DNA from: Candidatus Zixiibacteriota bacterium
GTDB taxonomy: Bacteria > Zixibacteria > MSB-5A5 > GN15 > JAAZOE01
Direction: 5' to 3'
DNA length: 6,591 nucleotides
NCBI GenBank assembly: GCA_030588275.1
Contig: JAUUYJ010000145.1
Coordinates: 1-6,591 of the forward strand
Made by a program: the position numbers and the translations under genes
Notes under the pieces: generated by a model
The model's input: the letters and a program-made list of their open reading frames with translations, nothing else
Databases searched by the model: none
Told to the model about the DNA's origin: nothing
In this document: positions 1-5,802 of the stretch, in pieces
How the letters are laid out: every line of letters starts with the position of its first letter
Numbering within the stretch: position 1 is the stretch's first letter

Positions 1-632
1 ATCTGCCCCTTATCCGCCATCTTTGAAATAACCGCTCCATCCATCGTCACCGGCATCGCCGGATAGATAACTTCAACCGCCGCCAAAATGCCAACCTTCG
101 GCTGGTCAATCCCCAACTTGTTCGCCATTGCGAGGCCGTTTCTTATGATCTCAATCTTGCTCGCCAAACTCGGTTCGGCATTGACCGCACCATCGGTAAC
201 CATCAGAAATTTATGATAACTTTTCATCTCCATCAAAGCCAGATGGCTGAGGCGTTTCTTGCCAACCCTAAACCCAATCTGCTTATCAAACAGACGGGTC
301 AACAGAAACGAACTCCCGATGTTGCCAATAATCCCCAGATCAACCTGATCCTCCCGAATCAAACTGGCCGCCTTTGAGACCATTTCATCATTGCTGATCG
401 CATTCAAAATCGACAACCCGGAAATATCCAGACTGTTCTCTGTCGCCAACTTTTTGATCTTCTCTTCAGGACCAAGAAGTAGTGGCCTGACAATTTTCTC
501 CTTAGCCGCTTTGGAAACCGCCTCCAGATGGGCCGCATCGTCGGCCCCTATCAAAACCGCTCGGGGACTTTTTGATTCTTTATCCTGAGGCAGAACTTTG
601 CCAAGCAGTTTATCGAAATTATCAATCATCAT
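1..632 (-). CDS. Second phosphate butyryl/acetyltransferase-family protein (C-terminus outside window)
   Basis: Partial gene: 210 codons and two bases are visible and the 3' part lies beyond position 1. It belongs to the phosphate acetyl/butyryltransferase family (acyl-CoA + phosphate to acyl phosphate + CoA, cytosolic). Family features seen are RLSHLAL (about 127-133), KFLMVTDGAVNAEP (141-154), the KIEIIRNGL helix (159-167), ILAAVEV (182-188) and PAMPVTMDGAVISKMADKGQ (191-210), the last very close to standard Ptb proteins. The segment that usually reads roughly MKGxVxT is here IIGNIGSS (101-108), without the lysine-glycine pair that its upstream paralogue keeps. The start at 632 overlaps the upstream stop as ATGA, implying translational coupling; a second in-frame ATG follows at once at 629. 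The SD is weak (GGTGGG, 5-6 bases before the ATG). The conserved C-terminal Ser-Arg region cannot be checked, so activity is uncertain. It is a diverged paralogue of the gene at 629-1579, possibly its partner subunit. Confidence 0.85.
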   Translation of the reverse strand, partial: MMIDNFDKLLGKVLPQDKESKSPRAVLIGADDAAHLEAVSKAAKEKIVRPLLLGPEEKIKKLATENSLDISGLSILNAISNDEMVSKAASLIREDQVDLGIIGNIGSSFLLTRLFDKQIGFRVGKKRLSHLALMEMKSYHKFLMVTDGAVNAEPSLASKIEIIRNGLAMANKLGIDQPKVGILAAVEVIYPAMPVTMDGAVISKMADKGQ

Positions 633-1579
633 TTTTGCCCACCATCAGCAATCGACCGATTATAATTGGCCACCAAACAAGCCAATGCAACCGAGGTCTT
701 TTTTCCCAATATCGGATCGGTCCGAGAGACCAAAGAAACCGGCACCTTCGCCCCAACGATAACACCGGCAAAAATCGCTCCGCCAAAACAGATCAAAGAC
801 TTGGATGTAATATTCCCCTCCTCGACCGTTCCGCACAAATAAACATCAGCCTGTCCCGCCACCCCATCATCAAGCTTGAGCCGCTTTGCAATATCCGGAG
901 AAACGGCGGCATCAAACCCCAATGGACCAGCAACCTGACAGCCATCAATATTCGCCCCGGCAATCTCATTGACGACCGCATCACTTTCAACCGTTTGCGG
1001 TAGTCGCTCGGTCACGACTTCAGCCGCCGCCGAGAGGGCCACACGTACCGGATCAATCCCCAAAGCACGTCCAACCAAAACGGCATTTTTCAATATATCA
1101 ATTTTCTGATTCCGACTTGGTTTGACCATCATTCCGCCATCGGTCACCATCAAAAGCTTATCTCGTCCCGGAATCGTCAACACCGCCACATGCGACAGCG
1201 TTTTTGATACCCTCAGGTTATAGCGACGATCAAGAATTCCTTTAAGCAACCCTGAGGAAGAAACAAACCCCTTCATTATGACATCTGCTTTACCGGCGTC
1301 AGCCAACTGGGCCGCAGAGTGAACAGCCTCAATCGGGTCCGACTTGTCAACAATCTCCATACCATCCAGCGGTATGTTACTTGACGATGCGATTGATTTA
1401 ATTTTAGCAGAATCGCCGCACAGGATGACATCACATATCCCCTCGCGATACGCTTCGTAAACCGCTCCCAGTACGTCAGCATCCTGAGCCGCCGCGACGG
1501 CGACCCGGCTCTTGCCGGTCTTGGATGATGCGGATAGATTTTTTGCCGCCTCGATTATTTCAGCCGATGATCTTATCAT
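629..1579 (-). CDS. ptb: Phosphate butyryltransferase-family protein (complete, 316 aa)
   Basis: Likely converts an acyl-CoA and phosphate into acyl phosphate and CoA, feeding the acyl kinase encoded just upstream. The length (316 aa) is close to usual Ptb proteins (about 300 aa). Visible family segments are VIMKGFVSSSGLLKGILD (100-117), KTLSHVAVLTIPGRDKLLMV (126-145) followed by TDGGM, ILKNAVLVGRALGI (162-175), a GC-AGPLGFDAAVS stretch (213-227) and GAIFAGVIVGAKVPVSLVSRTDP (267-289). The SRTD at 285-288 corresponds to the Ser-Arg pair known from phosphotransacetylase active sites. The middle segment TERLPQTVESDAVVNEIAG (190-208) departs from the usual MPxTxDAAxLxKMADRGQ pattern, which the downstream paralogue retains. 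There is no signal peptide or membrane helix. ATG at 1579 is chosen because the protein begins there like other family members; the SD is poor (a GAG about 9 bases upstream). The start lies inside the last copy of an 87-bp tandem repeat. It could be an acetyl-, butyryl-, branched-chain or aryl-acetyl transferase; substrate is not readable from sequence. Confidence 0.9.
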   Translation of the reverse strand: MIRSSAEIIEAAKNLSASSKTGKSRVAVAAAQDADVLGAVYEAYREGICDVILCGDSAKIKSIASSSNIPLDGMEIVDKSDPIEAVHSAAQLADAGKADVIMKGFVSSSGLLKGILDRRYNLRVSKTLSHVAVLTIPGRDKLLMVTDGGMMVKPSRNQKIDILKNAVLVGRALGIDPVRVALSAAAEVVTERLPQTVESDAVVNEIAGANIDGCQVAGPLGFDAAVSPDIAKRLKLDDGVAGQADVYLCGTVEEGNITSKSLICFGGAIFAGVIVGAKVPVSLVSRTDPILGKKTSVALACLVANYNRSIADGGQK

Positions 1580-1889
1580 ATCTATTGCTCAATGTTAAAA
1601 GATATCTCCAGCCTTACCCATTTAGAATAGAGCTATATTTCTCCCTCGTCTTGATGCTCTTATCATATCTATTACTCAATCTTATTTGGTCACGCCAGCC
1701 TTGATTGGTCAAAGAGGAAGTACACTTCTTCAACGTCCCGATGATCTTATTATAGCCTCAGTTTAACATTAGATATTCTGGACTTTGGTTCTATCTCAAA
1801 AATAGCCTTCTGACCTCACCCCATCCCGATTAATCTAATCATACTGTCAATCTATAATAAAGATTTGGCCAATAAGTTCCGCGTTCTAC
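1566..1889. repeat. Degenerate ~87-bp tandem repeat, about four copies, filling the gap before ptb
   Basis: The 310 bases between the acyl kinase and ptb are not featureless. On the plus strand copies begin with GATGATCTTATCATA (1566), GATGCTCTTATCATA (1653), GATGATCTTATTATA (1740) and GATTAATCTAATCATA (1828), at steps of 87, 87 and 88 bases; the fourth copy is incomplete and the weakest. The first two match at 29 of their first 32 positions and share CCAGCCTT at the same internal offset (1608-1615 and 1695-1702); over the full 87 bases they agree at roughly two thirds of positions without gaps. Copies are preceded by similar YCGTCYY or CATCCC strings. In gene orientation copy 1 spans the ptb ribosome-binding region and start codon. 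Copies 2 and 4 also carry an ATG at the same offset (1666, 1842), opening frames of only 14 and 8 codons. No convincing terminator is seen. A TATAAT (1754-1749, minus) occurs but lacks a matching -35. Confidence 0.75.
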
Positions 1890-2969
1890 TCATAAGTAGG
1901 TTTTTATTTCCTCGGAACCATCCAACGCTCGAACCGCCCCCTCAGCCAAAGCGGACATCTCGAATTCACCTGGACATAACAAAACCGGGCCGATGAATTT
2001 TACCCGACTTGAAATCCGCTCGCACAAACGAGTCGAATTAGCCATCCCACCAGTTAAGATAATTCCGTCAAGGTGACCAGACAGAACTGTCGCACAGGCT
2101 CCGATCTCTTTGGCGATCTGATAACACATACCGTCAAAGATTAATTCAGCCCGCTTGTCTCCCCCATCAATCATCTCCTCAACTTTGCGGAGATCGGCCT
2201 CTCCTATGTATGCCATCAACCCCGATTTTTTGGAGAGGATTTTCTCTAATTCCGCTTTGGAGTATTTGCCAGAATAGCACAACTCGACCAACCGTCCAAT
2301 CGGTAACGATCCGGCCCGGTCGGGTGAAAACGGTCCCATCCCCAACAAGCCATCGTTGACATCGACGATCCGTCCTCGATCCAAAACTGCTACTGAAATT
2401 CCGCCCCCCATATGAGCGACAATAAAGCTGGATTCATTTAGACTCTTACCGAGCTGTTCTGCCTCGCGCCGCCCGACTGCTTTAATATTCAAAGCGTGCG
2501 CCCGACACTTCCGCTCAATTTCGGGCAGACCGGATAACCGCGCCAAATCGGTAAAATTATCGACTGTGATTGGATCGGTGATAAATGCAGGAACGGTAAA
2601 CTTCTTAGAAAAATAATCGGCCAGCATCGGCCCCAGATTAGAAGCATGATTGGAATAGCGAGATGACCTGACATCCTCAAGCAACTGCGCTGAGATTGAG
2701 TAGGTCCCCCCCTCAAGCGGTTTTAGTGGGGCACCACGCCCGGCGATGGCCGAAAATATTCGGTCAGAAACATCAACCGTTTCCAGCCACGCTTCAATCG
2801 CTTGCCGCCTGAGATCAAACTGCTCAGAGGTCAAGTCAAATTGCGCCAATTGATCGGATGGATGTTCGATCGTCTGACGATGCAATTGATCCGCAGTATC
2901 GAATATCGCCAACTTGGTCGAAGTCGAACCAGGGTTGATTACCAGAATTAGTTGCCTGTCACCCGCCAT
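1890..2969 (-). CDS. buk: Butyrate kinase-family acyl kinase
   Basis: Catalyses acyl phosphate + ADP to carboxylic acid + ATP (reversible), the ATP-yielding last step after Ptb; cytosolic, member of the acetate/butyrate kinase branch of the ASKHA fold. At 359 aa it matches butyrate kinases and is shorter than acetate kinase (about 400 aa). Seen motifs: phosphate-binding INPGSTSTKLAIF (11-23), HASNLGP (109-115 region), the DPITVDNF and RLSGLPEIERK segment (132-153), HMGGGISVAVLDRGRIVDVNDG (186-207, a family hallmark, with LLGMGPFSPDRAGSLP after it), ILTGGMANS (304-312) and PGEFEMSALAEGAVRAL (333-349). All main nucleotide and phosphate motifs look intact, so it should be active. It starts 13 bases after the iorB stop and its AGGAG overlaps that stop, so it is cotranscribed with iorAB. 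The substrate is probably wider than butyrate: the neighbouring indolepyruvate-type oxidoreductase suggests aryl-acetyl or branched-chain acyl phosphate. Confidence 0.93.
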   Translation of the reverse strand: MAGDRQLILVINPGSTSTKLAIFDTADQLHRQTIEHPSDQLAQFDLTSEQFDLRRQAIEAWLETVDVSDRIFSAIAGRGAPLKPLEGGTYSISAQLLEDVRSSRYSNHASNLGPMLADYFSKKFTVPAFITDPITVDNFTDLARLSGLPEIERKCRAHALNIKAVGRREAEQLGKSLNESSFIVAHMGGGISVAVLDRGRIVDVNDGLLGMGPFSPDRAGSLPIGRLVELCYSGKYSKAELEKILSKKSGLMAYIGEADLRKVEEMIDGGDKRAELIFDGMCYQIAKEIGACATVLSGHLDGIILTGGMANSTRLCERISSRVKFIGPVLLCPGEFEMSALAEGAVRALDGSEEIKTYL

Positions 2970-2979
2970 GAATTGAATA

Positions 2980-2984
2980 CTCCT
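2980..2984 (-). promoter_or_regulatory. Shine-Dalgarno of buk overlapping the iorB stop
   Basis: AGGAG sits 10 bases before the buk ATG and shares its first two bases with the TAG stop of iorB (2985-2983). Ribosomes ending iorB would uncover or be close to this site, which supports translational coupling and settles the ATG at 2969 as the start. Confidence 0.7.
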
Positions 2985-3582
2985 AAGCGACCGATTTTGG
3001 TTGAGCTAAATCGCAACCGAGGTCAAACGCCTTCAAATTGATCTCGACAAATTTCGGCTTAACCAGTTTCCTGATCGCCTCCTGCCAGACCGCTTTTTCA
3101 AACTTCAAAAAAGGAGAGGCAACAGCCAAAAGAATCGTATTGACTAATCTTGGGTTTCCCAGTTCAAGCGCCATCTTGTCGGCATCGACCGCAATCATAT
3201 CGGCATTCTTTGCCTTGATTTCGGCAATCGGATCATCCGGGTATCCCAATCCTCCCAAATGCGCGCTGGGTGGAACCAGGCGGGTGCGAGAGACAATAAT
3301 CTTTCCTTCTGGTAAAAGCCAGTCCAAAGCCCTCAATCCTTCCGACTGCTCAAACGACAGAATGATATCAGCCTTGCGATATGGAATGATCGGAGAGAAA
3401 ACTTGGGAGCCATACCGCACATGAGACGATACCACGCCGCCCCGTTGTGACATCCCATGAACTTCCGATTTTTTGACATCGTTTCCGGTCATGATGGCAA
3501 CTTCAGATAAAAGCTCCGAGGCCAAAAGCACCCCTTGCCCACCAACTCCAACGATCAATATATTTGTCATATTTTCGTACAT
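2983..3582 (-). CDS. iorB: Indolepyruvate ferredoxin oxidoreductase, beta subunit
   Basis: Gamma-domain (small) subunit of the IorAB 2-oxoacid:ferredoxin oxidoreductase, which oxidatively decarboxylates indolepyruvate and other arylpyruvates to the aryl-acetyl-CoA. Seen: the ILIVGVGGQGVLLASELL nucleotide-loop segment (8-25) and KKSEVHGMSQRGGVVSSHVR (37-56), both hallmarks of this subunit and of the gamma domain of pyruvate:ferredoxin oxidoreductases; no cysteine cluster is present, as expected. The frame remains open back to an ATG at 3669, but the start is placed at 3582 (199 aa, the usual size), two bases after the iorA stop, with AGGG 8 bases upstream. The extra 29 residues from 3669 would lie inside the iorA 3' end and do not resemble the family. 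An alternative start at 3570 (MTNILIVG) has a poorer ribosome site. It is followed directly by the acyl kinase. Confidence 0.93.
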   Translation of the reverse strand: MYENMTNILIVGVGGQGVLLASELLSEVAIMTGNDVKKSEVHGMSQRGGVVSSHVRYGSQVFSPIIPYRKADIILSFEQSEGLRALDWLLPEGKIIVSRTRLVPPSAHLGGLGYPDDPIAEIKAKNADMIAVDADKMALELGNPRLVNTILLAVASPFLKFEKAVWQEAIRKLVKPKFVEINLKAFDLGCDLAQPKSVA

Positions 3583-3584
3583 AA

Positions 3585-5375
3585 TCAGGACCCTACCTTT
3601 TCCGGTATCTGCGTCAGGACAATCGCCTCTGGCAAACAGATCTGCGCACACAAGGTACAGCCGGTACACAAGGTCGCATCAATTTCAGCTTTGGGCCGAC
3701 CTCGGTCGGTCATCTCCTTCGATGGATAAATCGCCGGACAGCCAATTCGGAAGCAGGCGCTACATCCGTTACATTCATCAAGAATAACTTCATACGGCGT
3801 CTCCATGATCCGCTTAGGCATCAATACGCAAGGCTTATCTGTAATAACAACCGATGGGCCGGGCCGTTCGATTTCCTCTTTGACCACCGTCATGGTCTCA
3901 TCATAATTCAGCGGATCAATCACCCGGACCGATTCGACACCAAGAGCTTCGCACAGCTTGACAAAATCGACCTCTTTGGTTTTCTCACCCATAAGGGTCC
4001 GACCGGTCGCCGGATGTTCCTGTCCACCGGTCATGGCGGTCACCCGGTTGTCGGCGATAATGATTACCGTATTTGATTTGTTATAAACCGCATCCAAAAC
4101 ACCGGTGATACCGGAATGCAGGAAGGTTGAATCTCCCAATACGGCAACGACACCAGAACCGGTTCCATTAACCTTTTCCATTCCAATCGCATTGCCTATC
4201 GACGCCCCCATACAGAAACAACTATGAAGCGCCTCAAGTGGTTTGGTTGCTCCCAGAGTATAACAACCGATGTCTCCGGTTACCGTCAGCTTCAGCTTCT
4301 TCAGGACGGTAAATAGACCTCGATGCGGACAGCCCGGACAAAGCATCGGTGGGCGAGCAAACATCTCTCCCGGTTCAAATCCGTTCGGCGTCGAGTAATC
4401 CAAAACTCCCGCTTTATTCATCGACTGCGCGACGCGGTGCGGTGACAACTCTCCGGTACGTCCGGTATATATTTTTCCTTCAACGTCGGTCATTCCGGCA
4501 GATTTGATGATATCTTCGTAATACGGTTCTAACTCTTCGACGATAATAACCCGTTTATGAGCCTTAACAAATTTGCCAATCATTTCAAGCGGCATAGGGA
4601 ACCCGATACCGATTTTCAAAACGTCAACTTCCGGCATCACTTCCTTGACATATTGATACGAAATCCCGCCGGTTATTATTCCCAGTTCGGTCCCGAATTC
4701 TTCAACACGATTGAACTGACTCGTCTCGACATACTTTTTTAATCTCTCTTCCCGCTCCAACATCACCACATGCCGAGCCCGAGCATGAGCCGGAACCATC
4801 ACGTATTTGGTGACATCCCGGTCGAACTGTTTCTGCTTGGGGGCATCAATCGGATCATCGAAATCAACCATCCCTTTAGAATGAGATATCCGAGTCGTCA
4901 TCCGCACCATGACAGGCGTATCGAACCGCTCCGAGATTTCGTACGCTTCAAGCATCATCTCTTTTGATTCCTGAGAATCGGATGGTTCCAAAAAAGGAAC
5001 CTGAGCAAATTTGGCAAAGATCCTGTTGTCCTGCTCATTTTGTGACGAGTGCATATCCGGATCATCGGCGCTGATAAAGACAAATCCGGCATTAACCCCG
5101 GTGTAGGAGAAGGTCATAAGTGGATCGGCCGCCACATTTAGCCCCACATGCTTCATTGTCACCAAAGATCGACCTCCCCCAAGCGACCCTCCGATGCCGA
5201 CTTCAAAAGCGACTTTTTCATTCGGTGACCACTCGCAGTAGATTGATCGGTAATCTCGTGCGATCGTCTCCAGAATTTCAGTCGATGGTGTGCCGGGATA
5301 AGCCGAAGCTAATTTGACACCAGCTTCAAAAACTCCTCTCGCGACCGCCTCGTTTCCAGACAACAACTTTTTCAT
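3585..5375 (-). CDS. iorA: Indolepyruvate ferredoxin oxidoreductase, alpha subunit
   Basis: Catalytic subunit (596 aa, normal size) of the thiamine-diphosphate and iron-sulfur enzyme that turns arylpyruvate + CoA + oxidised ferredoxin into aryl-acetyl-CoA + CO2 + reduced ferredoxin. Domains in order: N-terminal pyrimidine-binding part starting LLSGNEAVARG with AYPGTPSTEI (25-34); a Rossmann-like middle part (GIITGGISY, 232-240); the CPGCPHRGLF stretch (346-355); the thiamine-diphosphate site with GDIGCYTLG (367-375), GDSTF (414-418) and DNRVTAMTGGQEHP (442-455), including the usual GDS...N pattern; and a C-terminal two-cluster ferredoxin domain with C535, C538, C541, C546 and C570, C573, C576, C580, enough for two 4Fe-4S clusters. 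The proline after the last cysteine is displaced by one residue (CLPEA rather than CP). First gene of the operon; ATG at 5375 follows a weak purine-rich SD (GGATGGA). All catalytic motifs appear intact. Confidence 0.96.
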   Translation of the reverse strand: MKKLLSGNEAVARGVFEAGVKLASAYPGTPSTEILETIARDYRSIYCEWSPNEKVAFEVGIGGSLGGGRSLVTMKHVGLNVAADPLMTFSYTGVNAGFVFISADDPDMHSSQNEQDNRIFAKFAQVPFLEPSDSQESKEMMLEAYEISERFDTPVMVRMTTRISHSKGMVDFDDPIDAPKQKQFDRDVTKYVMVPAHARARHVVMLEREERLKKYVETSQFNRVEEFGTELGIITGGISYQYVKEVMPEVDVLKIGIGFPMPLEMIGKFVKAHKRVIIVEELEPYYEDIIKSAGMTDVEGKIYTGRTGELSPHRVAQSMNKAGVLDYSTPNGFEPGEMFARPPMLCPGCPHRGLFTVLKKLKLTVTGDIGCYTLGATKPLEALHSCFCMGASIGNAIGMEKVNGTGSGVVAVLGDSTFLHSGITGVLDAVYNKSNTVIIIADNRVTAMTGGQEHPATGRTLMGEKTKEVDFVKLCEALGVESVRVIDPLNYDETMTVVKEEIERPGPSVVITDKPCVLMPKRIMETPYEVILDECNGCSACFRIGCPAIYPSKEMTDRGRPKAEIDATLCTGCTLCAQICLPEAIVLTQIPEKVGS

Positions 5376-5520
5376 ATATATCCATCCATTTACTATTCAG
5401 TTATAAATAAGCCCAAGGGCTGTTTTCATCTTACTTTCACCGACGAATATAAGAAACCGATCACCCGATTTCAAGCTAACTTTGAGAATTTTTTCACAAT
5501 ATCTTTAACATTCTTCGCCA
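5376..5520 (-). other. Leader region of the ior operon (promoter not resolved)
   Basis: About 145 bases of AT-richer non-coding DNA lie directly upstream of iorA and should contain the operon promoter. Minus-strand TATAAC and TATATTC strings are possible -10 elements but no good -35 is spaced with them. AGCCC-AA-GGGCT (5410-5421) is a short inverted repeat that could be an operator half-site pair; its two-base centre is too small for a terminator loop. No riboswitch fold or T-box was recognised. Confidence 0.3.
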
Positions 5521-5578
5521 GAGAGGAGATGGAGCATAACTTTCCCCTCTTGAGAGGGACTAAGGGGTGTGTTGGGAA

Positions 5579-5794
5579 GCTCCTGACATTAGCAAGTCTC
5601 GTAGGTCAGCGAGCCCTGCCTGAGGGCAAAAGCGAAGCTATCGACCAAAGGTTCCGAAGCAAAGCCCCATCGGGGCGGTGCGAGGAAGCTCCTGACACAG
5701 TTGTAGGTAAAAACCGGTGTCGTTCATCCTGCGTTTGCAGGGTCGCATCCTGCCGCAGGTAGGGTCGCATCCTGCGTACGCAGGGCTCCTGACA
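5579..5794. repeat. Direct repeat GCTCCTGACA, three copies
   Basis: Exact copies lie at 5579-5588, 5688-5697 and 5785-5794, that is 109 and 97 bases apart. The first two extend leftwards to GGAAGCTCCTGACA. On the minus strand the string reads TGTCAGGAGC. The spacing is unequal and the intervening sequences differ, so these look like borders of inserted or shuffled repeat modules rather than a CRISPR array. Confidence 0.6.
5725..5784. repeat. Three tandem palindromic units of 21-22 bp
   Basis: Units begin CATCCTGC at 5725, 5746-5748 region and 5768-5770 region, with CCTGC arms starting at 5728, 5749 and 5771. Each closes on itself: CCTGC-GTTT-GCAGG (5728-5741), CCTGCCGCAGG (5749-5759) and the perfect 14-base palindrome CCTGCGTACGCAGG (5771-5784). 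Units 2 and 3 share the upstream GGGTCG (5740-5745 and 5762-5767). The arms are kept while the loops vary, which suggests that the fold or the dyad symmetry is what is maintained. Confidence 0.65.
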
Positions 5795-5802
5795 TACTCT
5801 AT

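Larger units (their letters stand above)
5521..5802. repeat. Hairpin-rich non-coding intergenic repeat cluster
   Basis: This stretch is GC-richer than the iorA leader next to it and does not look coding on either strand. It contains a series of separate short hairpins: CCCTCTTGAGAGGG (5545-5558), GCCCT-GCCTG-AGGGC (5613-5627), GCCCC-ATC-GGGGC (5664-5676) and the three-unit CCTGC/GCAGG array (5725-5784). A ten-base string GCTCCTGACA recurs three times. The composition is like dispersed intergenic repeats of other bacteria (REP/BIME-like in style, not in sequence). It has no transposase and no recognised insertion-sequence ends. None of the hairpins is followed by a clear T-run on the minus strand, so they are not standard terminators for the gene ending at 5803, although they could slow or end its transcript or protect its 3' end. 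Confidence 0.6.

Noticed and set aside
572..1003. 143-codon plus-strand open frame opposite ptb
   Set aside because: It lies antisense to a clearly conserved Ptb gene and its translation is rich in Arg, Asn, Ile and Pro with no recognisable domain; it is a shadow of the real gene.
1749..1754. Internal ptb promoter with a perfect TATAAT on the minus strand
   Set aside because: No -35 resembling TTGACA lies 16-18 bases upstream, and the hexamer falls at the conserved head of a repeat copy, where other copies read differently. Left as a possibility only.
1876..1895. Terminator after buk (CTACT-TATG-AGTAG across the stop codon)
   Set aside because: The five-pair AT-rich stem is weak and no T-tract follows; the operon probably continues into ptb.
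3583..3669. N-terminal extension of IorB from the ATG at 3669
   Set aside because: The 29 extra residues overlap the iorA ferredoxin domain in another frame, do not resemble IorB, and the ATG at 3582 has a better SD and the standard gene spacing.
3038..3787. Plus-strand open frames of 128 and 104 codons opposite iorB and the iorA end
   Set aside because: Antisense to conserved iorAB, low-complexity composition, no family resemblance and no good ribosome site.
5410..5421. Terminator at AGCCCAAGGGCT
   Set aside because: Two-base centre leaves no workable loop with a five-pair stem, there is no long T-run, and it lies in the iorA leader rather than after a gene.
5529..5762. 77-codon plus-strand open frame
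   Set aside because: It is made entirely of hairpin repeats; the Arg- and Cys-rich translation is what such repeats give by chance.
5579..5794. CRISPR array
   Set aside because: The repeated string is only ten bases, spacing is 109 and 97, and the intervals themselves contain palindromes; no cas genes are present.
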